64,000 nucleotides of DNA, from contig NZ_FCNZ02000006.1 of assembly GCF_001544495.1 (NCBI RefSeq), forward strand, positions 186,001-250,000, written 5' to 3'. Made by a program: the position numbers and the translations under genes. Below the pieces are notes generated by a model, which worked only from the letters and a program-made list of their open reading frames with translations, was not told the DNA's origin and ran no database searches. The stretch comes from Caballeronia telluris. Its GTDB lineage: Bacteria > Pseudomonadota > Gammaproteobacteria > Burkholderiales > Burkholderiaceae. Positions 57,651 through 64,000 of this stretch are shown piece by piece (the stretch's first letter is position 1; each line of letters begins with the position of its first letter).

Positions 57651-58930
57651 TTGCCGTTTGCGTAGGAAATGCGATAGATCGCGCCGGCGTAGTCGTCGGA
57701 CACGAGCAGCGAACCGTCTTGCAATTGCTGGACGTCCACCGGGCGGCCCATGTATTCGCCCGTCGACGTGAGCCAGCCTTCCGCGAACACTTCGGTCGGG
57801 CCGGCGGTGCCGTCGTCCTTGACCGGTGTGTACATGATGCGCGCGCCGACCGGCTTGGTCCGGTTCCACGAGCCGTGCTCGGCATCGAAGATCCCGCCCT
57901 GGTATTTCTCGGGGAACATCTTGCCGGTGTAGAACGACATGCCGAGGTCGGCCGCGTGCGCCGCCATTTCGACCTGCGGGAACACGACGCCCGCCGGCGG
58001 CGTGGCGTCCTTGTAATCGGCCGTGCGCACCTTGCCGCCGCCGTACCACGGAAAGCCGAAGTTCTCGCCGGCCTTGGTGGCGCGGTTGAGTTCGCCGGGC
58101 GGCGTGTCGTCGCCCATGCCGTCGACCTGGTTGTCGGTGAACCAGAGCGTCTTGTCCTTCGGATTGAAGTCGAGTCCGACCGAATTGCGCACGCCGTGCG
58201 CGTAGACCTCGCGGTTCTTGCCGTCCTGATCCAGCCGGATGATCCCCGCGAGGCCGTTCTTGTCGAGCTCGGCGAGCTTGTCCTTCGACGGCACGTTCCA
58301 CGGCTGGCCGAGCGCGATGTAGAGCTTCTTGTCCGGTCCGATGCGGCACGCGCGCGCGCCGTGATTGAAGCTTTCGAACTGCGTCGGAATCAGCTTGCCC
58401 TGCGGCACGACGACCGCTGCCGCGACGTCCGGGCCGCCTTCGCCGAAGAACTGCGCGGCGGGAAAGCCGAGCACGCGGTTCTGCTCGACCACGTACAGCA
58501 CGCCGTCGGGGGAGAAGCACACGCCATTGGGCACCTTGAACGTCACCGACGACGCGAACTGCACGACATCGCTCGCCACCCGCTGATGCGTGCGATCGGT
58601 CACCTGCCACACGCGGCTCTTGCGCGTGCCGACGAATACGACGCCCGTCGACGGTTCGATCGCCATGTGGCGCGCCTCCGGCACCACGGCATACAGCTCG
58701 ATCTTGAAGCCCGGCGGCAGCTTGATCTGCTTGAGATTGTTGCGCAGGGCCTCGGCGGTCTGGCCGGTTTGCGGGACGGTTTCGGCGGGCACGTTGTTGC
58801 CCGTCTGCTTGAAGTTGGACAGCGTGCCCACGTTGTCCTGCGCCGCGTAGGCGCAGGAGAGCGCGGCGAGCATGACGCTCCCTGCGGCGAGCGGCATGGC
58901 CCTGAGCGCTGCATTCATCTTCGATTTCAT
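57647..58930 (-). CDS. Secreted PQQ-dependent sugar dehydrogenase (sorbosone dehydrogenase family)
   Basis: A 427-residue soluble quinoprotein-type beta-propeller. Signal peptide about residues 1-29 (SVMLAALSCAYAA). Family motifs include LPPGFKIELYAVVPEARHMA, HGVRNSVGLDFNPKDKTLWFTDN, ENFGFPWYGGG and HGSWNRTKPVGARI. It should oxidise an aldose or sorbosone-like sugar in the periplasm with PQQ; the substrate is unknown. In-frame ATGs at 58930 and 58918 are both possible. Confidence 0.88.
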   Translation of the reverse strand: MKSKMNAALRAMPLAAGSVMLAALSCAYAAQDNVGTLSNFKQTGNNVPAETVPQTGQTAEALRNNLKQIKLPPGFKIELYAVVPEARHMAIEPSTGVVFVGTRKSRVWQVTDRTHQRVASDVVQFASSVTFKVPNGVCFSPDGVLYVVEQNRVLGFPAAQFFGEGGPDVAAAVVVPQGKLIPTQFESFNHGARACRIGPDKKLYIALGQPWNVPSKDKLAELDKNGLAGIIRLDQDGKNREVYAHGVRNSVGLDFNPKDKTLWFTDNQVDGMGDDTPPGELNRATKAGENFGFPWYGGGKVRTADYKDATPPAGVVFPQVEMAAHAADLGMSFYTGKMFPEKYQGGIFDAEHGSWNRTKPVGARIMYTPVKDDGTAGPTEVFAEGWLTSTGEYMGRPVDVQQLQDGSLLVSDDYAGAIYRISYANGK

Positions 58931-59009
58931 CTGTTCGTCTCCTTGGATGCGTCGTTTTTGAAGACTGCCACTGCGGATAAAGCCGAAATGCGACGGCGAT
59001 CGACCGCGG

Positions 59010-59795
59010 TCACTTGCTGCCGTCGAATACGAACGCGTCCGTGCGGTCGGCGCTCGGCAGCACGGCCAAGAGGCGCGCGCCGTCGAGGACCGCGTTGCCC
59101 GGCACCGTCGTGCCTGCCTGCGGACACGGCGCGGGTCCGAACGTGATCGAAACGTCGTAGGCGTTCACGCCGGTATGCGGCGCAACCGTGCCCCTGAACA
59201 CGCAGCCGATGCCCGTGGTGCCGGCGAGAAAGCCGTCGTCGGTGATGGTGAGCCTGGCGGACGTGCTGCCGCGCATCGAGCCGCCCCGGCCGCTGTAGAG
59301 GCCCGCGACGATCGCGCGCGCCGGTGCCGCGTCGAGCATCGGGGCGGACGCGCCGGCGAAGGTGAGGCTCGCCGCGCCATAGCCTTTGTCGGCGACGCTG
59401 CCCGTGACGGCCGGCGCACGCGAGAAGTCGACATCGAACGTGACGGGCGATGTCGTGCGCGTGCGCAGGCTGTAGTTTTGGGCGTTGAGGCTGGTGAACT
59501 GTCCGCTTGCGGACTGCGTGCCGTTGTTCGCGACGACCACGCCGCCCAGGCCGCCTTTGCCTACCGACGCAGGCGCGTCGCCGTAGAACAGATACGCGGT
59601 GCCGTCGAAGAGCATCAGGAGGATGGCGTCGCCGTAGGCGGCCACGCTGCCCTTGTAGACGCCGCCGGAGGGCAGTGTCGTGGTGCCAGCGGCGGTGGCG
59701 GGCTGAAGCGGATGGCTGGCGGAGCAGGAAGCGAGAAGGAGACAGCATACGAACGAAGCGAGTAGCGCGCTGCACGACGTAGCGGTCTTTTTCAT
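59010..59795 (-). CDS. Putative lipoprotein of unknown function
   Basis: A 261-residue lipoprotein: signal peptide MKKTATSCSALLASFVCCL with lipobox LASC (lipidated Cys near residue 24). The mature part is rich in Gly, Thr and Ala with beta-type repeats (GGVYKGSVAAYGDAILLMLFDGTAYLFYG, YGAASLTFAG), as in bacterial beta-sandwich surface proteins. Start at 59795 chosen for the signal peptide. It is 80 bp upstream of the sugar dehydrogenase gene. Confidence 0.78.
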   Translation of the reverse strand: MKKTATSCSALLASFVCCLLLASCSASHPLQPATAAGTTTLPSGGVYKGSVAAYGDAILLMLFDGTAYLFYGDAPASVGKGGLGGVVVANNGTQSASGQFTSLNAQNYSLRTRTTSPVTFDVDFSRAPAVTGSVADKGYGAASLTFAGASAPMLDAAPARAIVAGLYSGRGGSMRGSTSARLTITDDGFLAGTTGIGCVFRGTVAPHTGVNAYDVSITFGPAPCPQAGTTVPGNAVLDGARLLAVLPSADRTDAFVFDGSK

Positions 59796-60027
59796 GGCGG
59801 CCTCGGTGCGTTCGATTCCTGTGGCTTGGCAGTCCGGATCTCTTTCAAACGCCGACCGTTGCGCGCGGGGTTTCGGCAACCGAGGCCGCACGCTGTGGCC
59901 GCGTGCGATTCCGAAGGATTCGCACGAGTGTCTTGTATAGACCGTCGCGCGGGACAGGTCAAGGGTGCGCTTAACTAACTGCCGGGCGCGGGGCAGTCCG
60001 CGAGGCTGTTCGTGAAGGGCCGCAAGC
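59796..60027. other. Gap with an imperfect hairpin
   Basis: CGTGCGATTCC / GGATTCGCACG around GAA near 59910-59934 forms a hairpin with one mismatch. No T-tract follows in either direction. Nothing else is seen. Confidence 0.4.
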
Positions 60028-61227
60028 TCAGCTGAGCCAGACCGTATTGGTCCCGAGCTGCTGCGCGAGGGCCGTCGGCAGATACTTCAGCGACACCGCG
60101 ACGGGCTGTCCGCTGACGGGATCGATGCCCATGCGGTGCGCGATCGAAATATGCGCGCCGACGTTCTGCGGGAACGGAATCGGCGCGCGCGGCCCCTTCG
60201 GCAGCAGGGAAAACGGCGGATTCGCCCACGGTTCGTGCGACGCGCCGAAGAAGTCGGGCTTGAACGGCCACGGCTCCGGTTTCAGATGCAGTCCGACGGC
60301 GGGATCGGAGAGCCGCCGGAGCATCCAGTCGCAGGCGATGTCCGAGAGCCCCGATTCCGCGATCGGATAGCCGCCGCCGACATCCGAATGCGCGCCGACG
60401 AAAAGCGCCTGCGTGATGCCGTCGCGTTTGTCCCAGAAGGTCGGCGTGAAGTCGGCGCGCTGCTCGTCGAGGCTGATCGCGTGGATGCCGAACTGCACTT
60501 TGTTGTTGAGCGCGGTATCGGCGAAACGGAACACGTCGATGTCCGAACCGTTCGCGCCGAGATAGAGCGGGATGCCGAGCGCGCCGACCGTGTCCCACAC
60601 GCCGATGGCCCGGATCGTATCGACGGGAAGCGTCTCGCCCGGCTGCGGCGGATCGGACGCGAAAAGCGGCAGGCGTCTCACGAGACCGCTGAAGAGACCC
60701 GCGAGACCGCCCGCGTTCTGGCGTGCCGCGAGGCGCGCCTCGCGATGCCTGCGCCACTGCTTGATGCCGAGTTCGTAGGCTTGCTCCTTGTCGTCGGGGT
60801 CGTAGTTCGCGGGGTTGAGCACGCCGACGTCCGCGATCATGCCGCCGAGCGCGCGCGCGGTGTACGCGCCGCGCGAAAAGCCGATCAGGAAGATCGCGTC
60901 GTCCGGTTTGTAATTGCGCGAGATGTACGTGTAGCCGCGGACGATGCGCGCGATCAGGCCGTCGCCGAAAACGCCGCCGAGCAGCTTGATCGCGATGTTG
61001 CGTGAATCGCCGACGCCATGCAGGTACTTCGCCACCTGGCCGTCCGGACCGGGCTCCTCGATTTCCTGCTCCGACGCGAGCAGCACGGAATCCAGCTTCG
61101 GATTGCCCGCGAGCGTGTTGAAGAGCTTCCAGACGTTGGTCGTGTCGGGAATGCCGTCGTTGTCGTCGTCCTTGGAATTCGGGCCGTTCCAGGTGCCGTC
61201 CGCGCAGAAAACGATGTTCTTTGCCAT
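60028..61227 (-). CDS. DUF2235 alpha/beta-hydrolase (Tle1-like phospholipase family)
   Basis: A 399-residue DUF2235 protein. The opening MAKNIVFCADGTWNGP, the nucleophile elbow GFSRGAYTAR (Ser-Arg-Gly), WDTVGALGIP and the late GAHSDVGGGY (Asp/His) form the catalytic set. Relatives include type VI secretion phospholipase effectors, but no vgrG, PAAR or immunity gene is adjacent, so a housekeeping or cytoplasmic role is equally possible. Start at 61227 fits the family N-terminus. Confidence 0.88.
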   Translation of the reverse strand: MAKNIVFCADGTWNGPNSKDDDNDGIPDTTNVWKLFNTLAGNPKLDSVLLASEQEIEEPGPDGQVAKYLHGVGDSRNIAIKLLGGVFGDGLIARIVRGYTYISRNYKPDDAIFLIGFSRGAYTARALGGMIADVGVLNPANYDPDDKEQAYELGIKQWRRHREARLAARQNAGGLAGLFSGLVRRLPLFASDPPQPGETLPVDTIRAIGVWDTVGALGIPLYLGANGSDIDVFRFADTALNNKVQFGIHAISLDEQRADFTPTFWDKRDGITQALFVGAHSDVGGGYPIAESGLSDIACDWMLRRLSDPAVGLHLKPEPWPFKPDFFGASHEPWANPPFSLLPKGPRAPIPFPQNVGAHISIAHRMGIDPVSGQPVAVSLKYLPTALAQQLGTNTVWLS

Positions 61228-61414
61228 GTCGTCGCCCACCCTTGCGATAGGGTTTCGCCGCGACGCCGCGCACAGTGCGTACCGATTTCCGCGACAGCGT
61301 GCCGGCGCCAAATGTCTTATCTATCGTAGACGCTGCCGGAGCGGCAGGTGGCGCCATGCGTGCGCTCGCGTACACAGGCCCGAGCGATTCGCGCACGCGG
61401 GCATGACGGCTTGC

Positions 61415-61792
61415 TCAGTCGGCGAGACGCTTGTCGGCCAGCGCGCGTCGGCAGTCGTCGAACACGCGCACGACGAGCGCCGATTCGTAGTTGAGGTCGT
61501 CGCTTTCGAGAATTTCTTCGACGGCGTCGAGGGCCCAGTCGGCGTTCACGTATCCGACGTTCTGCATCGCGAGGTGCTGGGCGATGGCGGTGAGCCGGGC
61601 AACGGTGAGCCAGTCGGCCTGGCGCTTGTGGCGGTCGAGCCACTTGCGCGACGCCTGCACGAAGAACACGGGTGCGGGCCACGACTCGTTCAGGTAGTAA
61701 TTGCCGAGGCTGCCGCAAGTGAGCCAGCAGAGCAGTTCGACGCGCTCGCGCGGGCTGAGCGGGTGACGTACATCATTCATGGCGGCGCTCAC
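61415..61792 (-). CDS. Hypothetical protein
   Basis: A 125-residue, mostly helical protein without signal peptide, containing LSPRERVELLCWLTCGSLGNYYLNESWPAPVFFVQASRKW and a C-terminal ALVVRVFDDCRRALADKRL. No family recognised. In-frame starts at 61792 and 61780; no strong ribosome site. It lies upstream of the DUF2235 gene in the same direction. Confidence 0.6.
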   Translation of the reverse strand: MSAAMNDVRHPLSPRERVELLCWLTCGSLGNYYLNESWPAPVFFVQASRKWLDRHKRQADWLTVARLTAIAQHLAMQNVGYVNADWALDAVEEILESDDLNYESALVVRVFDDCRRALADKRLAD

Positions 61793-61922
61793 GAAGACGA
61801 TTGACGTTGCCGATAAAACATCGTTTCCCTCGGGAAAACAATATCAGATCATTTTGCATCGCGGTATATGCAATTGCGTCAATGCGTGCGGGCGCGCGCG
61901 GTGCCCTTGGGCCAGCGCGGAA

Positions 61923-62144
61923 CTACGCCGCTGCTTCGTCGCACCATTCGATCGCCCACGCGCGCGCGCAATGGAGCGCGTCGGATTCGTTGGCGAAGGC
62001 GTCGAGTTCGCCCGAGTGGTGCGTCTCGCCATGCGCGCCGCCTTCGTCGTGCCCGCGCGTGATCGTGACGTGTGGGTAGAACTGGCCGTCTTCGTCGTGC
62101 CGCGCGCGGCAGTGGATGTGATAGGCCTTGTAGTCGAATCGCAT
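61923..62144 (-). CDS. Hypothetical protein
   Basis: A 73-residue acidic protein rich in His, Asp and Glu (MRFDYKAYHIHCRARHDEDGQFYPHVTITRGHDEGG). GGAGAG lies 8 bp before the ATG (62144), supporting a real gene. It resembles small proteins with a short beta-sheet core; function unknown. Confidence 0.65.
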   Translation of the reverse strand: MRFDYKAYHIHCRARHDEDGQFYPHVTITRGHDEGGAHGETHHSGELDAFANESDALHCARAWAIEWCDEAAA

Positions 62145-62252
62145 GTTTGCTCTCTCCGTGGATCAGCAAAAATCCTAGCACGCGATCGCGCATGCCGACG
62201 CAGCCCGAACCCGCTACCCTTCGATAAGCACCGCCATCCCCGGACGATCCCA

Positions 62253-63497
62253 GTGACCGACGAACCGACCACGATCATCTTCGGCCCCTTCGATCGCCAT
62301 AACTTCGGCGATCTTTTGTTCGCGCACATCGTGGCGCGGATGTTGGGCTCTGAGGACGCGCTGTTCGCGGGCGTCGCCGGGCGCGACCTGACGCTGTACG
62401 GCGGACACCGGGTGCGGGCGCTGACGGATCTCGCGCAGAACCTGGGCGGGCGCGCGGTGAATCTGATCCACGCGGGCGGCGAGATTCTGACCTGCGGCGC
62501 GTGGGAAGCCGCAGCCATGACGCTCTCCGGGGACGCATGGCACCGTACCGTCGCACACCTCGACCAAAGGCCGATGGAACGCACCGCATGGACGCAGTCC
62601 GCGCTGCACACGCGCGCGCTCGCGCCTTACGTGGCTTCGCGTGAGCTGTTTCCGCATGCGGCGTGGGTGTCGTTCAACGCGTCTGGAGGCGTCGAACTCG
62701 ATACGGTCGACGCGCCTTTGCGCGCCGAAGTGATGCTGAAACTCGCCGCCGCCGACGACGTCAGCGTGCGCGATGCGCACACGCAAACGCTGCTTGCCGC
62801 AGCCGGCGTGAACGCGCGGCTGATCCCCGACCCGGCCGTGATGGTGGCGCAACTTGAAGGCGCGCGCATCGACGAACGCGCGCAACGGGGCGAACTCGCG
62901 CGCACGCTGGATGCGTTTCCGGACGGCTACATCTCGGTGCAGTTCAGCGCCGATTTCGGCGACGATGCCACGCTCGCGCGCATCGCCGCGCAACTGGAGC
63001 GCGCCGCGAAGGCGAGCGGACACGGCATCGTGTTCTTTCGTGCCGGCGCGGCGCCGTGGCACGACGACACGGCATGCTATGAACGCACAGCGGCGCGCAT
63101 GCGGACGAAGGCCGTGGCGATCTTCGGCTCGCTCGACGTCTGGGATATCTGCGCGCTGATCGCCCGCAGCCGCGGCTTTGTCGGCAGCAGCCTGCATGGG
63201 CGGATCGTCGCGACGGCGTTCGCTTTGCCGCGCGTCACCGTGCGCCATCCGGCGTCCGGACCGCGCGTCACGAAGCAAGCCGCGTTCGCCGCGACCTGGG
63301 ACGACGCGGACACCTCGGACACCACGGCGCCAGTCGACATCGACGACATCGCGCGCGCCACGACCGATGCGCTCGCGACCGACCCCGCGCGGCGCGCACG
63401 CAAGGCGCGCGAACTCGAAGACGCGTATCGCGAAGGGTTCGAGCCGGTCGCGCGTCGCTTGAGCCGCGGTGCTCACGCGCGGCTCATTCGCCGATGA
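62253..63497 (+). CDS. Polysaccharide pyruvyl transferase family protein
   Basis: A 414-residue protein with the PS_pyruv_trans pattern: IIFGPFDRHNFGDLLFAHIVARML at the N-terminus, a middle SVRDAHTQTLLAAAGVNARLIPDPAVM, and the C-terminal SRGFVGSSLHGRIVATAFALPRVTV. Such proteins add pyruvate ketals to exopolysaccharide or surface sugars. GTG 62253 is chosen as start because it precedes the conserved N-terminal motif; the frame further upstream lacks it. There is no exopolysaccharide cluster in the window, so its substrate is open. Confidence 0.85.
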   Translation: MTDEPTTIIFGPFDRHNFGDLLFAHIVARMLGSEDALFAGVAGRDLTLYGGHRVRALTDLAQNLGGRAVNLIHAGGEILTCGAWEAAAMTLSGDAWHRTVAHLDQRPMERTAWTQSALHTRALAPYVASRELFPHAAWVSFNASGGVELDTVDAPLRAEVMLKLAAADDVSVRDAHTQTLLAAAGVNARLIPDPAVMVAQLEGARIDERAQRGELARTLDAFPDGYISVQFSADFGDDATLARIAAQLERAAKASGHGIVFFRAGAAPWHDDTACYERTAARMRTKAVAIFGSLDVWDICALIARSRGFVGSSLHGRIVATAFALPRVTVRHPASGPRVTKQAAFAATWDDADTSDTTAPVDIDDIARATTDALATDPARRARKARELEDAYREGFEPVARRLSRGAHARLIRR

Positions 63498-63720
63498 CCC
63501 AGCGGTAGTACGGATTGTCGGGGGCCGTCCATTACGCGCCTGAGACCCGTCGCCCACGCATCGCGATCGCCCCGACAGGCGTCGAGCCCCGCGCCGTAGA
63601 ACGCACGCAGCGGGATGTTGGGCTTCGCCCCCGACTGCGCGGCGGGCCCGACGGGTTCCTTCGGGCCGACGCGTCTGGCGGGCCTCGCCTCGGCCTCCTG
63701 ACCGCCCTTGCGGCTTGCTG
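63484..63720 (-). pseudogene. Possible frameshifted gene fragment
   Basis: Read leftward, one frame gives IPLRAFYGAGLDACRGDRDAWATGLRRVMDG. At a run of five C (63520s) the sense continues in another frame as PDNPYYRWVIGE and a stop at 63484. Removing one C joins them smoothly. This suggests the 3' part of a gene with a frameshift or a sequencing error. I could not name the family, and it overlaps the pyruvyl transferase end by 14 bp. Confidence 0.3.
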
Positions 63721-63723
63721 CCC

Positions 63724-64000
63724 CTAACGCGCCGGACCCGGGAAGATCGTGTTCCAGTCGTTTTTCATGCTGACGACGACCCAGCCGTCGGTCGTGGCCT
63801 CGTCCCATGCCTTGTCGAGCCGGCCGATCTTCGACTGCCGGTCGTAGGCGAACTCGCGCTCGGCGTCGTCGTGATGCACGAGGAGCGCGAGGTGCGGGTC
63901 GGTGTTCGCGGCGGTGTACTGGAGCATCTGCTGGTCGCCGTCGGAATTGCCGAACGCGAGGATCGGACGCCGCCCGATGTAGCGATAGATGCCGACGGGC
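63724..64000 (-). CDS. HAD-family hydrolase, C-terminal part (cut by window edge)
   Basis: The last 91 residues of a haloacid dehalogenase-like phosphatase. PILAFGNSDGDQQMLQYTAA contains the motif IV GNSxxD-type aspartates, and the C-terminus is GWVVVSMKNDWNTIFPGPAR. The N-terminal nucleophile DxD is outside the window. The substrate is unknown. Confidence 0.8.
   Translation of the reverse strand, partial: PVGIYRYIGRRPILAFGNSDGDQQMLQYTAANTDPHLALLVHHDDAEREFAYDRQSKIGRLDKAWDEATTDGWVVVSMKNDWNTIFPGPAR

Overview
This window is GC-rich, densely coded DNA with no insertion sequence, phage, CRISPR array, tRNA or rRNA that I could find. The gene families and their order (ornibactin/malleobactin-type siderophore genes, a ParA/ParB/Rep replication locus beside a second rpoD, aco, phn and mod operons) fit a member of the Burkholderia/Paraburkholderia/Caballeronia group. 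The par-rep locus at 13.1-18.1 kb suggests that the window covers the origin-proximal part of a secondary chromosome or megaplasmid. The genus and replicon are inferred; no marker in the window fixes them.

Layout. (1) 0-13.2 kb is a hydroxamate-type siderophore locus: a truncated NRPS gene (left edge), a divergent PvdE-type exporter (orbE), and an operon orbH-orbG-orbC-orbD-orbF-orbB behind its own ECF sigma factor gene orbS. Three promoters share the form TAAA-N17-CGTC, and orbS itself has a Fur-box-like site. A chemoreceptor gene lies between the two halves. (2) 13.2-18.1 kb is the replicon maintenance region: inverted repeats, parA, parB, a bidirectional terminator, a replication initiator candidate and non-coding DNA with short repeats. 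(3) 18.1-23.8 kb holds two glutathione transferases, an RpoD paralog with a palindrome over its promoter, a secreted protein and a putative HExxE zincin-like protein. (4) 23.9-34.7 kb is a complete C-P lyase system: phnCDE import, phnGHIJKLM breakdown, and phnF/DUF1045/phnN on the opposite strand. There is no phnP, and the DUF1045 2H phosphoesterase is the obvious substitute candidate. (5) 36.7-44.2 kb is acetoin catabolism: acoR, a palindromic activator site, a sigma-54 promoter, acoXABC, a strong terminator and a lipoate ligase-like gene. (6) 45.2-47.9 kb is modABC for molybdate with a ModE-like box. (7) 47.9-54.8 kb is an acyl-CoA (possibly dicarboxylyl-CoA) beta-oxidation operon with a LysR regulator. 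(8) 55-64 kb is mixed: a PDDEXK/DUF1016 nuclease carrying an in-frame palindromic repeat, a candidate small RNA, a secreted sugar dehydrogenase with cytochrome c, a lipoprotein, a DUF2235 hydrolase, a pyruvyltransferase-like protein and a truncated HAD phosphatase.

Read together, the window is nutrient-acquisition and accessory catabolism DNA (iron, phosphonate, molybdenum, acetoin, acyl-CoA), arranged in operons with many 1-4 bp start/stop overlaps, around a plasmid-type replication and partition locus. The most useful new leads are: the QTxSG-encoding palindrome in the nuclease gene; the DUF1045 protein as a PhnP substitute; the three-promoter OrbS regulon; the AcoR with a degenerate GAFTGA loop beside a near-perfect palindromic activator site; and a candidate ~115-nt RNA at 57.0-57.1 kb.
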